A stretch of 64,000 nt of DNA from Paenibacillus sp. DCT19 (GTDB lineage: Bacteria > Bacillota > Bacilli > Paenibacillales > Paenibacillaceae). The notes under the pieces are model-generated. The model searched no databases and was not told where the DNA came from. It was given only the letters and a program-made list of their open reading frames with translations. The translations under genes and the position numbers were made by a program. Numbering within the stretch: position 1 is the stretch's first letter; the number at the start of each line of letters is the position of its first letter. Shown here in pieces: positions 62,567 through 64,000 of this stretch. The stretch is taken from positions 6,368,001 to 6,432,000 of the forward strand of contig NZ_CP029639.1 in the NCBI RefSeq assembly GCF_003268635.1, given 5' to 3'.

Positions 62567-62632
62567 TATAGGCAAACCGAGCAACTGAAACGTTCAGTTC
62601 CCATCCAGCAGGATGAGTATCCCGGAACATAC

Positions 62633-63727
62633 CTAGCCAAGAGCGAGGCGACCCGATTGCGGACCAGGCGCGTTATTTTTCATCTGTTTACTACGCAATT
62701 GTCCGCAGGCTGCATCGATATCTGTACCATGCTCCATACGCACCGTAGCGTTAATGTTGTTCTTTTTGAGCGTATCATAGAAACCCAGAATGGATTCCTC
62801 TGTGCTCCGTTGATACTGGCTATGCTCATCCACCGGATTGTATGGAATCAGGTTAACACTGACCATACTCTTCCGACTGGACAGCAGTTCAGCCAGCTCA
62901 GCAGCATGCTCGCGTTGGTCGTTCACATCACGTAGCAGGATGTACTCGAACATGATGCGTTTATTCGTTGTTGCTAGATAGTAATCAACAGCATCCATCA
63001 ACTGCTCAATCGGGAACGCCCGGTTGATCTTCATGATGTGTGTACGCAGCTCATTATTCGGTGCATGGAGGGAAATGGCCAGATTGACCTGGAGACTGCT
63101 GTCTGCAAACTCTTTGATCTTGTCTGGCAAACCACTCGTGGACACGGTGATCCGCTTCGCAGCAATGGCAAGCCCTTTGCGCTCCTTGATCACTTCGATG
63201 AAATCCGTCATGTTCTGGAAGTTATCGAATGGCTCACCGATTCCCATTACAACAACGTTGGTAACTCGCTCACCTTGACCTGCTGCATCGAGATGCCGCT
63301 GCACATGCATGATCTGTTCTACAATCTCGCCACCAGTCAGGTCACGGCTTTTCTTGATCAATCCACTCGCGCAGAAGCTGCAGCCGATATTACAGCCCAC
63401 CTGGGTGGTCACACATACAGTGAGACCGTACTTTTGACGCATGAGTACCGTTTCGATCAGGTTTCCATCCTGCAAACGCAGCAAAAACTTCACTGTACCG
63501 TCTGCCGATTCCTGCTTCACATGTTCACTCAGAGAGTTCATCGTGAAGTGTTCGGAGATCACGTCCAGACATTCCTGGCGCACATCGGTCATGTCTGTAA
63601 ACTGATGCACACGCTCTTGATATAACCATTCCCAGATGCGGGAGGCACGGGATTTCTTCTGCCCGTGTTCCGGCAACCAGGAACGTAATTGCTCTAATGT
63701 TAATCCATAAATGGATGATTGGTTCAT
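62633..63727 (-). CDS. rlmN: 23S rRNA (adenine2503-C2)-methyltransferase RlmN
   Basis: 364 residues, a radical SAM enzyme that methylates A2503 of 23S rRNA, and in many bacteria tRNA A37. The [4Fe-4S] cysteines are in [16 protein letters not shown] (about 107-122), the SAM-binding GIGEPFDN segment follows, and the C-terminal catalytic Cys is in AACGQLRSK; the middle Cys lies near the N-terminal third. The start is ATG 63727 with AGAGGA eight bases upstream. It is monocistronic and preceded by a leader with a possible attenuator. It may be a second copy, since the usual rlmN lies in the prpC-prkC operon, which is not seen here. Confidence 0.88.
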   Translation of the reverse strand: MNQSSIYGLTLEQLRSWLPEHGQKKSRASRIWEWLYQERVHQFTDMTDVRQECLDVISEHFTMNSLSEHVKQESADGTVKFLLRLQDGNLIETVLMRQKYGLTVCVTTQVGCNIGCSFCASGLIKKSRDLTGGEIVEQIMHVQRHLDAAGQGERVTNVVVMGIGEPFDNFQNMTDFIEVIKERKGLAIAAKRITVSTSGLPDKIKEFADSSLQVNLAISLHAPNNELRTHIMKINRAFPIEQLMDAVDYYLATTNKRIMFEYILLRDVNDQREHAAELAELLSSRKSMVSVNLIPYNPVDEHSQYQRSTEESILGFYDTLKKNNINATVRMEHGTDIDAACGQLRSKQMKNNAPGPQSGRLALG

Positions 63728-63781
63728 TACGCAGTCCTCTTTTCGAAAAAAAGCATATGGCTCATCGGTTTTTATTCCAAA

Positions 63782-63892
63782 AAAACCTCTACTCCGTATT
63801 GTCCCAAAATTGTCGTTGGAACACAAGGGCTTTTGCAATTCTTCCAAGAGGTTTTATGCTTGGTAAATCTGTGTAAGCTTCATGATGCTCAT
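63782..63892 (-). promoter_or_regulatory. Possible leader-peptide attenuator upstream of rlmN
   Basis: On the minus strand a small ORF (ATG 63892 or 63883, stop TAA 63856-63854) encodes MSIMKLTQIYQA after AGGATAGGGA. Its stop codon touches the 5 prime arm AAAACCTCT (63855-63847) of a terminator whose 3 prime arm AGAGGTTTT (63790-63782) is followed by more T. A ribosome stalled on the ORF would cover the 5 prime arm and allow read-through into rlmN. It could simply be the terminator of the upstream transporter gene. Confidence 0.45.
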
Positions 63893-63909
63893 TCCCTATC
63901 CTGTACACT

Positions 63910-64000
63910 TTAGAAGTGAATAATACCGGATGTGTGCAGCAACACCAGAAGTACCAGAATTGGTGCCACATAGCGCAGCATGAACAGCCAAACTTTGAAC
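63910..64000 (-). CDS. C-terminal end of a membrane transporter, probably a sodium-dependent (NSS) symporter
   Basis: Partial: only the last 29 or so codons lie in the window, in frame to TAA at 63910. The text FKVWLFMLRYVAPILVLLVL with LHTSGIIHF after it resembles the last membrane helix of neurotransmitter:sodium symporter-like proteins, whose C-termini often read LRY(V/I)APIxxLxVLLxxxGI. The rest runs off the right edge, so the identity is tentative. Confidence 0.45.
   Translation of the reverse strand, partial: FKVWLFMLRYVAPILVLLVLLHTSGIIHF

Noticed and set aside
1..64000. CRISPR array, prophage, tRNA or rRNA genes
   Set aside because: I looked for regular short repeats with spacers, phage structural genes, cloverleaf ends and rRNA stretches and saw none.

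Overview
The window looks like the chromosome of a Paenibacillus-type Firmicute. Almost every gene has a strong AGGAGG-type ribosome binding site, and there are Spo0E-like, GlnL (YcbB), YfmS-like, YteP/YtcP/YtcQ-like and YdaJ/K/M-like proteins plus many two-component, MarR, AraC and HxlR regulators. Genes are short transcription units on both strands, closed by clear intrinsic terminators. I see no prophage, CRISPR array, rRNA, tRNA or transposase gene. Species cannot be fixed from the sequence alone.

Layout. 1-9.2 kb (mostly minus): partial acyltransferase, GyrI-like protein, photolyase, a SARP-type response regulator with a giant hybrid kinase, an SRPBCC protein and the old yellow enzyme NamA. 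9.4-15.7 kb: peptidase T, Crp/Fnr regulator, soluble chemoreceptor, AGCS symporter and the glutamine response regulator glnL, which has a frameshift and lies between inverted copies of a dispersed repeat. 15.9-18.2 kb: Spo0E-like phosphatase, acetate transporter, a MITE-like element and an acyl-CoA thioesterase. 18.2-24.9 kb: nitrite assimilation. An ANTAR antiterminator gene plus a TrpD2-like gene lie divergent to nirB-nirD-nirC-cobA, and the nirB leader carries a two-hexaloop ANTAR target overlapping a terminator. 24.9-33.1 kb: TetR/SDR pair, then a two-component system divergent from a VTC-domain, DUF4956 and beta-helix lipoprotein operon, with the same 19-bp box in front of both units. 33.3-46.5 kb: miscellaneous regulators, an LCP cell-wall protein, a DUF2339 membrane protein, aldo/keto reductases and an HxlR/MFS pair. 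46.7-53.7 kb: a pectin/rhamnogalacturonan operon (two permeases, binding protein, LacI regulator, GH105, pectinesterase) behind LacI-type operators and a CcpA site. 53.8-57.7 kb: AraC/MFS pair, ABC ATPase, methyltransferase. 57.8-61.9 kb: a MarR-led exopolysaccharide operon like ydaJ-ydaK-ydaM with an extra 44-residue membrane ORF. 62-64 kb: GNAT acetyltransferase, an rlmN gene behind a possible leader-peptide attenuator, and the end of a sodium symporter.

The strongest regulatory story is nitrogen: the AGCS symporter and glnL, the ANTAR protein with its RNA target, nitrite uptake and reduction with siroheme synthesis, and GlnR/TnrA-like boxes in both intergenic regions. Four apparent one-base deletions (nirB twice, glnL, lacI), each beside a short homopolymer, break otherwise well-conserved genes and may be sequencing errors.
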